This document shows, piece by piece, positions 32,942 through 41,801 of a stretch of 64,000 nucleotides of DNA. The stretch comes from Pedobacter cryoconitis (GTDB taxonomy: Bacteria > Bacteroidota > Bacteroidia > Sphingobacteriales > Sphingobacteriaceae): NCBI RefSeq assembly GCF_001590605.1, contig NZ_CP014504.1, positions 2,046,001 to 2,110,000 of the forward strand. Direction: 5' to 3'. The notes beneath the pieces were generated by a model. It worked only from the letters and a program-made list of their open reading frames with translations, did no database searches and had not been told where the DNA came from. Position numbers and translations under genes: made by a program. The stretch's first letter is position 1; each line of letters begins with the position of its first letter.

Positions 32942-34161
32942 TGCCTGGTACATCTACTTTTCCTATAGCCGTTGATGTCCTGATCATTGGTGCCGGACAG
33001 GCGGGACTGGCCATGAGCTATTGCCTGAAGCAAAGAAACATCCATCATATTTTACTGGAGCGTGGGGAGATTGCCCAACGCTGGCGCTCAGAAAGCTGGG
33101 AGTCATTACGGCTCCTGACCCCTAACGACCAGACAAATCTACCCTCCTGGCCTTATCAGGGGGATCAGCCGGAAGGTTTTATGCGGGTTTCAGAATACAT
33201 CTCATTTCTGGAAGACTATGCCCGATCATTTGATGCCCCGATTCTTAGTGGAACCGCCGTTGAATCGGTCAGTAAATCAGGTGATCAATTTTATATTCAA
33301 TCCGCAGCGCATTGCTGGGCCGCAAAAGCAGTCGTCATCGCCACTGGCCATTGCTGTACGCCCATTATTCCTGAATATTCAAAGCGATTAAATCGGGACA
33401 TCCATCAATTTACTGCTGGGCAATACTTAAATCCAGGACAGCTTCCAGCAGGCGGAATTTTGGTGGTGGGTGCAGGTGCTTCAGGGGTGCAAATTGCAGA
33501 AGAACTGCGCCTTTCCGGACGGGAGGTGACGCTTTCTGTTGGCAAACACCGTCGCCTGCCAAGAAGGTACAAAGGAAAAGATATTCTCTGCTGGGTAAAA
33601 GAACTCGGTATTTTCGACAAGCTCATTGATTCCAGCTGCGTTCCTGACATCCCTGCGCCCCAGTTGATTGGTTCGGAAGATGCTCATACCATTGGCCTGG
33701 ACACGCTGCAAAATCTAGGTGTAAAGCTGACTGGTCGGATTGCAGGGATTGCCGATTCCCTGGTCTCTTTTGAAAACAATCTGGCAAGCGTGGCGAATCA
33801 GGCAGATCGGGATATGTATGTGATGCTAGAAAAAATAGACAGTTATGTAAATGATGATCAGCCGGGTTTTCAAAAGATATCCCCTGTTTCGGTGCCTGAT
33901 GCTTCCTTACATCTGGACCTTAAATCTGCGGGAATTAACAACATCATCTGGGCAACGGGGTACCGTAGGAACTATTCCTGGTTAAATCTAAATGTATTCG
34001 ATCCGCAGGGGGATATTAAACACCTGGGCGGGATAACAGAAGAACCTGGATTGGTGCTGATTGGCATGCGTCGTCAGATTCGATACAACTCAAACTTTAT
34101 TGAGGGTGTTGGAAAAGATGCAGAATTGCTAGCTGATCACCTAAAAAAACACTTATCGTGA
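32941..34161 (+). CDS. Flavin-dependent monooxygenase (CzcO/MSMEG_0569-like)
   Basis: This is a 406-aa two-dinucleotide-binding flavoprotein. The FAD site is DVLIIGAGQAGLAMSYCL (residues about 12-29), with WRSESWESLRLLTPN after it. The NAD(P)H site is GGILVVGAGASGVQIAEEL (about 168-186), and ATGY near residue 340 closes the FAD domain. The RSESWESLRLLTPNDQ and LPSWPYQGDQPEGFM blocks resemble the MSMEG_0569 flavoproteins, which sit beside BioB-like radical SAM enzymes in nitrilase-type clusters; this operon has the same pairing. It should oxygenate or hydroxylate an organic substrate. Start and stop both overlap neighbouring genes, so it is translated as part of a coupled set. Confidence 0.8.
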   Translation: MPGTSTFPIAVDVLIIGAGQAGLAMSYCLKQRNIHHILLERGEIAQRWRSESWESLRLLTPNDQTNLPSWPYQGDQPEGFMRVSEYISFLEDYARSFDAPILSGTAVESVSKSGDQFYIQSAAHCWAAKAVVIATGHCCTPIIPEYSKRLNRDIHQFTAGQYLNPGQLPAGGILVVGAGASGVQIAEELRLSGREVTLSVGKHRRLPRRYKGKDILCWVKELGIFDKLIDSSCVPDIPAPQLIGSEDAHTIGLDTLQNLGVKLTGRIAGIADSLVSFENNLASVANQADRDMYVMLEKIDSYVNDDQPGFQKISPVSVPDASLHLDLKSAGINNIIWATGYRRNYSWLNLNVFDPQGDIKHLGGITEEPGLVLIGMRRQIRYNSNFIEGVGKDAELLADHLKKHLS

Positions 34162-35627
34162 TGAGGAAAAACCTGCGTAGATGTAGCATTGCTGAGCTCG
34201 GACAAGCGCTTCGCACAGGTCGGCTGAGCTGTGTTGCGCTTGTAGAAAGTGTATTGAGCAATATAAAGGCACAAAATCCTTACCACAAAGCATTTATATT
34301 GATCTTAGAAGATCGGGCGTTGAAAGAGGCTATGAAAGCACAGGCTGAGCTGGATAATGGCCTGGATAGAGGTCCCTTGCATGGGATTCCTTATGCAGTA
34401 AAGGGGATTTTTGAGGTAGAAGGTGTAGCAAATACTGCCGGAATGGACTACTCATTTGAACACATCGCCTTATCAGATGCAGCATCAATAACCTTGTTAA
34501 AAGAAGCAGGCGCTGTGCTGGTCGGCATTACAAACACCAGTCCTTTAGCCGCTACGATACTCGGAATCAACCATGTTTTTGGTACGCCACATAATCCCTG
34601 GAAAAGCGCTGCTTATATCCCTGGAGGGTCATCTAGCGGCGCTGCGGTTGCAGTCTCCGCAGGAATGGTTCCTTTTGCATTAGGCAGCGACACTGGAGGT
34701 TCTATTCGGGTACCCGCCTCACTATGCGGAGTAGTTGGGTTTAAGCCTACAAAAGGCTGGCTTAGTACTAAAGGCGTATGGCCTTTGGCACCAAGTCTGG
34801 ATACGATTGGCCTGATTGGCCGTACTGTAGAAGATGTAAAGATGGTTTATTCTTGTCTTCACAACAAAAATACCGGGAATGGTTCCTTAAAAAACGACGC
34901 CCAGATTCACAAAACAGCGCAGCAAAAACCAGTTAACCACGATATACGTATTGGCTGCTGCTCAACTATTTTCCTGGATGATACGGAACCCGAAGTCATT
35001 ACAGCGCTGGAAAAGTCTATAAAAATCCTTTCCAATCTAGTCTTTACAGAGCCAATCCTAGCAGCTCTTAAACCGCGTGTTTCAACTATTGAGATCCCTG
35101 CTATACGAGCATTGCGGAAAATGATGAAGGAAACGAGTTTCATCGCCTCAGAAGCCTATCCTTTACACCAGCGAATCATTGAGGATCCCAACATCGATTG
35201 GGTATTAAATTGGCTGCAATCAGCAGCCAAACATTCAAAAGAAGACACTCTGAACATTAAAAAACAATACAGAAAGATTGCAAAGCAGTTGTCGCTCAGT
35301 CAGTATGATCTGGAGATTCTGGTTGTGCCTGCTACGCCAATTCCTGCAACATTACTAGCCGATTGTGACGCCCCAACCCCGCATGCACAGCTATCAGCCA
35401 TTTATTCAAGAAATACATTGATGGCAAATCTTGCGGGATGGTGCAGTATTTCTGTACCCTGCGGATTGACTAAGGATGGCTTGCCAATAGGTCTCATGCT
35501 TTGTGCTGATGCTCAAAATGAAGCGCTCTTGATCAGTGTTGCAGCAGCTTTCGAACAAGCTTCAGGATACCAATCAATGGTACCAAGTACAAAAACCTAT
35601 CTTACATCAGGCAATACATTTCAATAA
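34161..35627 (+). CDS. Amidase-signature family hydrolase
   Basis: The ATG at 34161 overlaps the previous TGA by one base; a GTG one codon earlier is possible. The 488-aa product has the Ser-cisSer-Lys triad of amidase-signature enzymes. The Lys is in HGIPYAVKGIFEVEG (about 81) and the cis-Ser in GGSSSGAAVAVSAGM (about 157). The nucleophile is in GSDTGGSIRVPASLCG (about 181). It is soluble, and the length is normal for GatA-like stand-alone amidases. It is not accompanied by GatB/GatC, so it is not the tRNA amidotransferase. In this operon it probably hydrolyses an amide, carbamate or ureido intermediate, or its product; the substrate is unknown. Confidence 0.85.
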   Translation: MRKNLRRCSIAELGQALRTGRLSCVALVESVLSNIKAQNPYHKAFILILEDRALKEAMKAQAELDNGLDRGPLHGIPYAVKGIFEVEGVANTAGMDYSFEHIALSDAASITLLKEAGAVLVGITNTSPLAATILGINHVFGTPHNPWKSAAYIPGGSSSGAAVAVSAGMVPFALGSDTGGSIRVPASLCGVVGFKPTKGWLSTKGVWPLAPSLDTIGLIGRTVEDVKMVYSCLHNKNTGNGSLKNDAQIHKTAQQKPVNHDIRIGCCSTIFLDDTEPEVITALEKSIKILSNLVFTEPILAALKPRVSTIEIPAIRALRKMMKETSFIASEAYPLHQRIIEDPNIDWVLNWLQSAAKHSKEDTLNIKKQYRKIAKQLSLSQYDLEILVVPATPIPATLLADCDAPTPHAQLSAIYSRNTLMANLAGWCSISVPCGLTKDGLPIGLMLCADAQNEALLISVAAAFEQASGYQSMVPSTKTYLTSGNTFQ

Positions 35628-35671
35628 AAAAAATAGATAAATTATCACAACCATTAGAAAACAAAAGAACT

Positions 35672-36844
35672 ATGTCTATTAAAATATCGGAAAACAGCGC
35701 AAAAGCAAAAGCAGAATACGAACAGTATCTTGGCCTATTTCTTCGGGAGAGTCCGGTCACCAAACGTCGTGGCGAACCTGGTGTTGCCGATCTTTTATTC
35801 GGAGATCCTCATGGACATTCCTTCCCGGAGATAGCGGAAATACTACATGCCCAGGTCGACATGAGCCATAGTCAGGGGTTCAAATATGTGCATCATATCG
35901 AAAGCTCCAGAGCAGCTGCTGCAAATGCGCTATCCCAGCGGTCAGGAATTAACTATGCGGCCAAGGACTTGTTTTTTACAACCGGCGCTTTTGCTGGTTT
36001 ATCCTGCTGCCTTCAGGCCTTATGTGATCCTTTAACAGAAGTGGTTTACCTGGGACCACCTTGGTTTTACTATGAACCTATGATCAAATCGGTCGGTGCA
36101 ATCCCTAAAGCAGTAGATTTAAATCCGGAGGACTGGAGTATTACCATGACTCAGTTTGAAGCTTCTATTGGACCTAAAACCAGTGCGATACTTCTAAATT
36201 CCCCTCATAACCCAACAGGAAAGGTGTTTTCCGTTCAGGAGCTTTTAGAACTGACTAATATTGTGGCGGCTGCGAGCAGAAAACTCGGCAGAACCATCCC
36301 GATCCTTTCGGATGAAGCTTATGCCCGTATTGTTTTTGAATGCAGTCATGCACCTAGTCCGGCAGCGTTCTACCCGACTACAATTAGTATTTACACCTAT
36401 GGAAAGACACTTTTAGCGCCAAGTTTGAGAATTGGCTATATGGCACTTGCCCCTGGTTTCCCGGAAGCAGAGCAAATGCGCAGGGTACTTGATGCGCTTC
36501 AACCCATCTCCGGATGGCAGCTTCCAGGTTGTATTTTACAACGTGCAGTACCACATTTGGAAAGCTTATGCGTAGATATTGCACAGCTTAAAAGAAGACG
36601 TGATCGTTTAGTCGAGGCTTTAAGGGAAGGAGGCTTCAAAGTGATCCCTTCGGAAGGCACTTTTTATATGCTGATAGATAGTCCGGACCCTTCTGACGAA
36701 CACTATTCCAGAGTGCTGGAAAGTCGGAATGTACTGGTTTTACCCGGTTCCACGATGAGGATTCCAGGCAAATTCCGGGTTTCTTTAACCGCCTCAGATC
36801 AGATGATCGCACAGGCATGCGAAGTATTCAGATCCGGATATTAA
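35672..36844 (+). CDS. PLP-dependent class I/II aminotransferase
   Basis: This 390-aa fold-type I enzyme has an N-terminal region with GEPGVADLLFGDPHGHSFP and LNSPHNPTGKVF around residue 172 (the N-P-T-G block). SDEAYARIVF near 212 holds the cofactor-stacking Asp and Tyr, and YTYGKTLLAPSLRIGYMA near 244 holds the Schiff-base Lys. FRVSLTA near the end carries the substrate-carboxylate Arg. It is the last gene of the radical SAM operon, 44 bases after the amidase. It would add or remove an amino group on a 2-oxo acid or amino acid, so the pathway product or starter is probably amino-acid-like. Confidence 0.88.
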   Translation: MSIKISENSAKAKAEYEQYLGLFLRESPVTKRRGEPGVADLLFGDPHGHSFPEIAEILHAQVDMSHSQGFKYVHHIESSRAAAANALSQRSGINYAAKDLFFTTGAFAGLSCCLQALCDPLTEVVYLGPPWFYYEPMIKSVGAIPKAVDLNPEDWSITMTQFEASIGPKTSAILLNSPHNPTGKVFSVQELLELTNIVAAASRKLGRTIPILSDEAYARIVFECSHAPSPAAFYPTTISIYTYGKTLLAPSLRIGYMALAPGFPEAEQMRRVLDALQPISGWQLPGCILQRAVPHLESLCVDIAQLKRRRDRLVEALREGGFKVIPSEGTFYMLIDSPDPSDEHYSRVLESRNVLVLPGSTMRIPGKFRVSLTASDQMIAQACEVFRSGY

Positions 36845-36845
36845 A

Positions 36846-36884
36846 ATAGCCGTAAAGCTTAAAATATTCAGGCTTTACGGCTAT
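36846..36884. terminator. Bidirectional terminator between aminotransferase and FAH genes
   Basis: TAGCCGTAAAGC (36847-36858) and GCTTTACGGCTA (36872-36883) form a perfect 12-bp stem, extended by an A-T and a G-T pair. On the minus strand it is followed by TTTTAA. The flanking genes converge on it, two bases after one stop and 66 after the other. Confidence 0.8.
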
Positions 36885-36949
36885 ACTTTAACAGAGCTAT
36901 AGTTTAACAGTTTTATGCGGATCCCGATCCTTATTTCTTCTGATCTATT

Positions 36950-37942
36950 TTATTTCTTTTGATAGGCTTTCACCACCTGGTCTATTTTTCCAAATATCGA
37001 ATGGCCTTCTTTATCATTCATTTCAATCTCAATTCTGTCTCCAAAAGACATGAAAGGTGTGGTGGCTTTACCATCTTTAATGATTTCCAGGCACCTTACC
37101 TCTGCTAAACAACTGGAACCGGTTGGGCTTCCCTGATTGGCTACTGTTCCCGATCCGATGATCGTTCCAGCGATCAATGACCGTGTTTTAGCGGCATGCG
37201 CGATTAATTGTCCGAAATCGAATACCATATCGACACCCGCATCCGGCGAACCAATCAATTTTCCATTTAAGGTAGAGCGCAATGGAAGGTGTAATTTCCC
37301 ATCACTCCATACGCCTTCTAATTCATCTGGCGTCACCACTACCGGTGCAAAGGAAGTCCATGGTTTCGATTGATAAAAACCAAATTGTTTCGCCAATTCA
37401 TCAGGAATCAGGTTTCTCAGGGTAACATCATTAAGGATCGTGATCAGTTTAATATGGTCGAGTGCGGATTTCGCGTCTGTTCCGGCAGGAACATCATCTG
37501 TAATCACTGCGACTTCTGATTCAAAATCAATACCCCAGGCTTCATTCTCGACTTCTATATCATCATTTGGGCCGATAAAAGCATCGGAAGCGCCCATATA
37601 CATGAGCGGGTCTGTCCAGAATGTTTCAGGAAGGGCGGCATTTCTAGCCTTTCTTACCAGCTCCACATGGGTAACGTAAGCGCTTCCATCTGCCCAATGA
37701 TAGGCTCTTGGAATTGGCGCCATCACTACTTTAGATGAAATATCAAAAACAGCTGAATCACTGCTATTTGCGTTTAAGGAATCATAGACATTTTTAAGCT
37801 TCGGTGCTGTTTCTTTCCAGTTGTCGATGGCGGCTTGCATGGTGGCTGCGATCTCAGGAACGGCGACTGCTTTGGTGACTGCTTTGTTCACCACGACCAG
37901 TTGTCCATCCCTGGTCTCATTAAATATGGATGCTAATTTCAT
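36950..37942 (-). CDS. Fumarylacetoacetate hydrolase family protein
   Basis: This 330-aa FAH-family enzyme has metal-binding acidic residues in WGIDFESEVAVITDDVP (about 138-154), with the conserved LNDVTLRNLIPDE block after it. VVVTPDELEGVW is the family's substrate-side strand, and GSGTVANQGSPTGSSCLAEV is the G-S-G-T-x-x-N motif that closes the active site. It hydrolyses C-C bonds of diketo acids in aromatic catabolism (as in tyrosine breakdown) or acts as a related hydratase. It stands alone and converges on the radical SAM operon. It may be the FAA hydrolase itself, but no hmgA or hpd is present to support that. Confidence 0.85.
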   Translation of the reverse strand: MKLASIFNETRDGQLVVVNKAVTKAVAVPEIAATMQAAIDNWKETAPKLKNVYDSLNANSSDSAVFDISSKVVMAPIPRAYHWADGSAYVTHVELVRKARNAALPETFWTDPLMYMGASDAFIGPNDDIEVENEAWGIDFESEVAVITDDVPAGTDAKSALDHIKLITILNDVTLRNLIPDELAKQFGFYQSKPWTSFAPVVVTPDELEGVWSDGKLHLPLRSTLNGKLIGSPDAGVDMVFDFGQLIAHAAKTRSLIAGTIIGSGTVANQGSPTGSSCLAEVRCLEIIKDGKATTPFMSFGDRIEIEMNDKEGHSIFGKIDQVVKAYQKK

Positions 37943-38082
37943 TTATAGGTTTTATCAAGAATTTACAATCTTTATTATCGGAGGATAAATATCATAAAAG
38001 ATTGTCAAATAGCATAATTACCAAACTCGACAGGATTAGAGCGTTGCCAGAATTTGGTAATTACAGGGATGTTTTGCGGGAT

Positions 38083-38460
38083 TTAGGCAATGAGAGCGGC
38101 TAAGTTTTCAACTTTTACTATCGCTCCTTCTGTTCTCCATACCTCATCAAATTTAAACTTGTAATTTGCAGTGTTTTGGTTCTTCCCATCCAGTGCGATT
38201 AAAATAGAACCAATCAGGGTATCCCATTCATAAACACGAAGAGAAATAATGATTTGGCCATTCAGGTTGTGGATGGATCCATTTACGATAAAATCTTTGA
38301 GGGCTCGTTTGCCTGCAGCAAAGGTTCCTGTACCTGCTACCCGGCCACGTTCGCCAGCAAGATGTAAAACAATAACAGGGGCATCACTAGTTTCAGGCTC
38401 CTGAACACTTCCAGCAGAAACTACTAAGCGTTGTTGATAAGGTTGTTCTAAAAATTTCAT
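38083..38460 (-). CDS. Hypothetical 125-aa protein
   Basis: The family is not recognised. MKFLEQPYQQRLVVSAGSVQ opens a soluble, beta-rich protein with a GERGRVAGTGTFAAGKRALK loop and an acidic/aromatic end (FDEVWRTEGAIVKVENL). There is no signal peptide. It is a stand-alone gene between the FAH gene and a gene-poor stretch. Coding character is good (balanced composition, normal start and stop). Confidence 0.5.
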   Translation of the reverse strand: MKFLEQPYQQRLVVSAGSVQEPETSDAPVIVLHLAGERGRVAGTGTFAAGKRALKDFIVNGSIHNLNGQIIISLRVYEWDTLIGSILIALDGKNQNTANYKFKFDEVWRTEGAIVKVENLAALIA

Positions 38461-39038
38461 AGTGTTAATTTGTTAAATTATTTATACTCTAATATATGGA
38501 TAATTAACTTCCAATAAAAATAAACACAATTACCTGTATTTAAACTTTTTGAATACAGATACATGATATTTTATTTTAAGATAAAGACATCGCAGAACGA
38601 GCGCCGTAAAATCCGTCGCTTCTCTCGCTTCCAGGAGAAAATCCGCTTTATATTTGCTCTTGCTCGCGGATGTCGTCTATTAAAAAAAGTAAGCCTCCGT
38701 ACTTGGTACTGAGGTTCGATTTAATGGTGATTATGATTTTCTTTACCATGTGTTTTATGTTTAAATCTACGTTCAAATTATATGTTTTATTTTACGCTCA
38801 TTTCTAGTTTATGATCTACTCATTCAGGCCTCACATAAGATCCCTGCATTCATCAGACTCAGTCTGATATGTACTGCCTTTTCCACTGGCATCCTCGATG
38901 ACCAGCTATTCACCATGTCCCCAAACACCTGTTGATGACCGATCCCAAGCAGTAATGGCGATATTTCCACTTCAGCATGAAGGCAATTGATACAGTGATA
39001 CCTGCCTTTAAAATGACACAGGTTAGAAGACCGATCCA
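38461..39038. other. Gene-poor stretch with a possible gene tail
   Basis: No complete gene is visible. On the minus strand 38824-39030 reads HCINCLHAEVEISPLLLGIG and MPVEKAVHIRLSLMNAGILC, which looks like the last 65 codons of a lost protein. Its 5' side runs straight into the duplicated segment at 39039. The remainder (38461-38820) is AT-rich except for a G+C-richer patch at 38595-38680 with partial self-complementarity. Confidence 0.35.
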
Positions 39039-39199
39039 ATGCGTAACAATAAAACTGGTAAATACTATGTACAACCACTTGAAGATCCAAAAAATGTAGA
39101 TAAAAGACGTCCAGAGGCAGGCTTACCTCCCATTGAAGAATATGTAAGCCGATGGGGGCATTAACAGGAATATTGAACATTATAATAAGGACCTGTATC
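39039..39199 (+). repeat. Second copy of a dispersed 160-bp segment
   Basis: Closely similar to 23711-23871 (ATGCGTAACAATAAAACTGG start shared). A one-base G insertion near 39156 shifts the small frame into a stop. Together with the DUF6266 fragment beside it, this shows DNA from the 23-31 kb region copied here. Confidence 0.65.
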
Positions 39200-39207
39200 T
39201 CTATCAA

Positions 39208-39486
39208 TTGACATACCTGAGATAGCTTCTTTCAGATTGAATTTAACCGCTTCTTCATCGGGCCATACAGTTTGTTGACAGATTGGTACCCTTTACTCAC
39301 AACCTCACTAATAGCACCTAAAAACTGGTTATTAAGCAAAATTTATTAACGTTGATCAATTTGTGATCTGACTGGTGGCTTACTGGTTTTTTTGGGCAAA
39401 TTTTTCATTACATCCAACGTACGCCACCTGGCACCGATTACTGTTCCTGCTTTTTCTGAGAATTCACCAAGGATTCCAGCTGCTGC
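39208..39486 (-). pseudogene. Broken partial duplicate of the DUF6266 gene
   Basis: The minus strand repeats the 5' half of the gene at 30817-31479: AGTVIGARWRTLDVMKNLPK and KTSKPPVRSQIDQR, then stops, then FLGAISEVVSKGYQSVNKLY, then a frameshift. DNA identity to 31190-31460 is high. It has no start of its own and ends five bases before the distantly related gene at 39491, as if recombination between relatives left it. Confidence 0.7.
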
Positions 39487-39490
39487 AAAA

Positions 39491-40270
39491 TTAACCGAAG
39501 TTCAAACCTGGCATTTCCATCCATGAATGATTATCCTGATTGGTAAAAGTGCCGGGACTTAAGATTGCATCGCATATGACTGCGGGATTAAATGATTTAC
39601 TATTTAACAAGGTAATACCATTATAGAAACTGAAAAAAAGTACAGCGATACTTAGACAACCGTCTGGAATTTTAAAAGAAAAATCAATCAGATTTATTAA
39701 TTCTTCGTTTTTTTTAAGGGTAATGCTATATTTTTCCGGATTAAGAATTCTTTTACCATCTTTCAGCCGGATTAATCCGACTACGAATGTTAGTTTGCAT
39801 TGAGTTGCATGCTTTGGAAAACGCAATTTTGGCGCGTTATCTGACTCATCATAAACAATCTTCATAATTCCCTGATTGAGTTCGATTTTCGGTTTTAAAT
39901 TCAAAATCTTTTTTACAGGAGATTTAATATTAAATTCAAAACCGGCTAAATTACCAAAACTGTTTCGCTTAAAAAGGTATCCCTTTTTTGTGGGATTCTC
40001 ACATGCTTTAAGGGCTGTAGTCAGCGCACTGGTGAATCGAAAAGCATAACTTGTTTCGTTCATTCCACCAAGCGTATTATGAAATATGCCTCTAACATGT
40101 TTTCCAAGCATGCTACTTTTACCAAAATTCTCTGATGCCTTTTTGGTTTCCACTGTTTGTTTCATTGTGCCTGGCACAGGTCTTTTTGAAACAACCTGTA
40201 CCCCATTTACTACTCTAAAAATGAAATCGCCCAGGATTCCCTTTAAAAATTTACCGTCGAAAGTTGCCAT
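39491..40270 (-). CDS. DUF6266-like protein, divergent paralogue
   Basis: The ATG at 40270 gives MATFDGKFLKGILGDFIFRV. This has the glycine-containing DUF6266-type opening, here with VNGVQVVSKRPVPGTMKQT after it. An ATG six codons upstream is possible. About 260 aa, soluble, with a beta-rich C-terminal part ending WMEMPGLNFG. Similarity to the gene at 30817 is weak in sequence but supported by layout and by the identical class of 10-bp repeats upstream of both. The function of the family is unknown. Confidence 0.6.
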   Translation of the reverse strand: MATFDGKFLKGILGDFIFRVVNGVQVVSKRPVPGTMKQTVETKKASENFGKSSMLGKHVRGIFHNTLGGMNETSYAFRFTSALTTALKACENPTKKGYLFKRNSFGNLAGFEFNIKSPVKKILNLKPKIELNQGIMKIVYDESDNAPKLRFPKHATQCKLTFVVGLIRLKDGKRILNPEKYSITLKKNEELINLIDFSFKIPDGCLSIAVLFFSFYNGITLLNSKSFNPAVICDAILSPGTFTNQDNHSWMEMPGLNFG

Positions 40271-40330
40271 AAATATTTGTTTTTTCATCAATGTAAAGCA
40301 TTTTTGCTAAAGAGTATCATCCTAAGCAGG

Positions 40331-40380
40331 CAATGTCCATAATTGTCCGCAGCTGTCTGCAATTGTCCGTAGTTGTCCAT
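40331..40380. repeat. Five 10-bp tandem repeats upstream of the second DUF6266-like gene
   Basis: The units CAATGTCCAT, AATTGTCCGC, AGCTGTCTGC, AATTGTCCGT and AGTTGTCCAT run without gaps from 61 bases upstream of the gene start. The consensus AATTGTCCGC is the one found at 31586-31645. Confidence 0.75.
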
Positions 40381-40390
40381 GTTCTGGTCA

Positions 40391-40867
40391 AAGGAAAAAT
40401 TATAAAGTTCATCAGTCTTCAACTAGTCATGCTTTGTTTGTGCCTGAGTGGTGGTCGGTGTAAGACCAGGCTTTAAACAGCTTTTAAGCGTAGGTACTCC
40501 AAGTCTTTTCAACTAGTTGTTTTTACTTGGACTTGCCATGCTCTCACGTTACTTCAGCATTGCTCTTACCCTAACGAGTACCCGACCAGTACTCAGGCAG
40601 TACCCGGATGTTGCAGGTCAAAAACATTAGTTTGATCAGGATGACTTATATCAAGTGTGAGGGTTTGAAAACTGGCTTTCCTGAAGTTGTCGACTTCAAT
40701 AAATTTTAAAATTAATGTTCTTCGATTGCCCGCGTTTTTGGCCTTTTAAATTTTAAGGTTTTTGGGAGGAGCTCACATTTGAATTCTCGTCTTCTAAATC
40801 AGTTCGAAAAAAAGGGAGGGTTATAAAACTAACATAGCGGTTTTTACTCATTTGCTTTCTGCCGCCT
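40391..40867. other. Repeat-rich intergenic region
   Basis: It contains no gene. It holds an imperfect 32-bp palindrome (40499-40530; outer CCAAGT/ACTTGG, inner CAACTAGTTG), a second CAACTAGT at about 40421, and three 11-bp direct repeats of AGTACCCGACC type (40578-40610). The last 100 bases lie just beyond the AraC-type gene stop. Confidence 0.45.
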
Positions 40868-41782
40868 TTAATTAAACGAATGTCTGAACTCCAAAGGCGA
40901 AAAATTTGTCTTTGTCTTGAAAAGCTTGCTAAACGATTGTGAATGTTCAAAGCCCAATTCATAAGCAATTTCCGAAACGGAAAGATTTGTGGTTGATAAT
41001 TTTTCTTTAGCTTTTTCTATGATTGCGTTCTGAATGTATTGTTGTGTATTTAGCCCTGTCAATGAACTCAACATGTCACTCAAATAGCGTTGCGATAGCT
41101 TTAATTCTGTACTGATATATTTCACTGATGGCAAGCCGTTCTTCAGACTGTTTTCTGCTTCAAAATAGCTGTTTAAAAGTTCATCCAAAGAAGTTATGAT
41201 GTCGTGATTGATTGCTTTCCTGGTGATGAATTGCCTATTGTAAAAGCGATTGCTGTAATTCAATAACAATTCTATTTGTGAAACCAACACATCCTGGCTG
41301 AAATTGTCAATATTGTTTTCTAACTCGTTGGCTATAGTAGCAAATAAATTGGCTATGATTTCTTTTTCTTTTGCCGATAGCAATAAGGCCTCTGAAACAT
41401 CATAAGAGAAAAATCCGTATTGATTTATTGTTTTTCCTAATGGATAATTCCGGATAAAGTCCGGATGAAAATACAAAGCGATACCTTCATAGCTTTCTAT
41501 GTCTTCCGGTGGAAAAACAATTTGTTTTGGCTTCAAAAATGCTAGTCCGCCCTCTTCAAAATCGTAATATCCCTGTCCGTATTTTATGTGTCCTGTGAAT
41601 GTAGGCTTAAAGGAAATCTTGTAAAAATCAAGACTTACTTTTTGCCCTTTTGGAAACATTTCAATCGAAACATTATTATAATTAACCAATGTAATCAGTG
41701 GGTGCAATGGCGCAGGAAATCCCAACACCCGCACCAATTGTGATATACTTTTAATGTGACTGATGTTAGCTTGTTGTTGCAT
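40868..41782 (-). CDS. AraC-family transcriptional regulator
   Basis: The 304-aa product has an N-terminal ligand-type domain and a C-terminal AraC/XylS double helix-turn-helix from about residue 200. VKYISTELKLSQRYLSDMLS is the first HTH, followed by TGLNTQQYIQNAIIEKAKEK. LSVSEIAYELGFEHSQSFSK is the second HTH, followed by LFKTKTNFSPLEFR. It is the last gene of a minus-strand row after an SDR (19 bases upstream) and an aldo/keto reductase. The regulator is thus co-transcribed with the enzymes it probably controls. Confidence 0.88.
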   Translation of the reverse strand: MQQQANISHIKSISQLVRVLGFPAPLHPLITLVNYNNVSIEMFPKGQKVSLDFYKISFKPTFTGHIKYGQGYYDFEEGGLAFLKPKQIVFPPEDIESYEGIALYFHPDFIRNYPLGKTINQYGFFSYDVSEALLLSAKEKEIIANLFATIANELENNIDNFSQDVLVSQIELLLNYSNRFYNRQFITRKAINHDIITSLDELLNSYFEAENSLKNGLPSVKYISTELKLSQRYLSDMLSSLTGLNTQQYIQNAIIEKAKEKLSTTNLSVSEIAYELGFEHSQSFSKLFKTKTNFSPLEFRHSFN

Positions 41783-41801
41783 TTTTCGTTTACGAATTTA
41801 A

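Noticed and set aside
38824..39207. 127-aa minus-strand frame as a complete gene
   Set aside because: Its first half is antisense to a duplicated segment and its second half looks like the tail of a lost gene; the junction is a recombination product.
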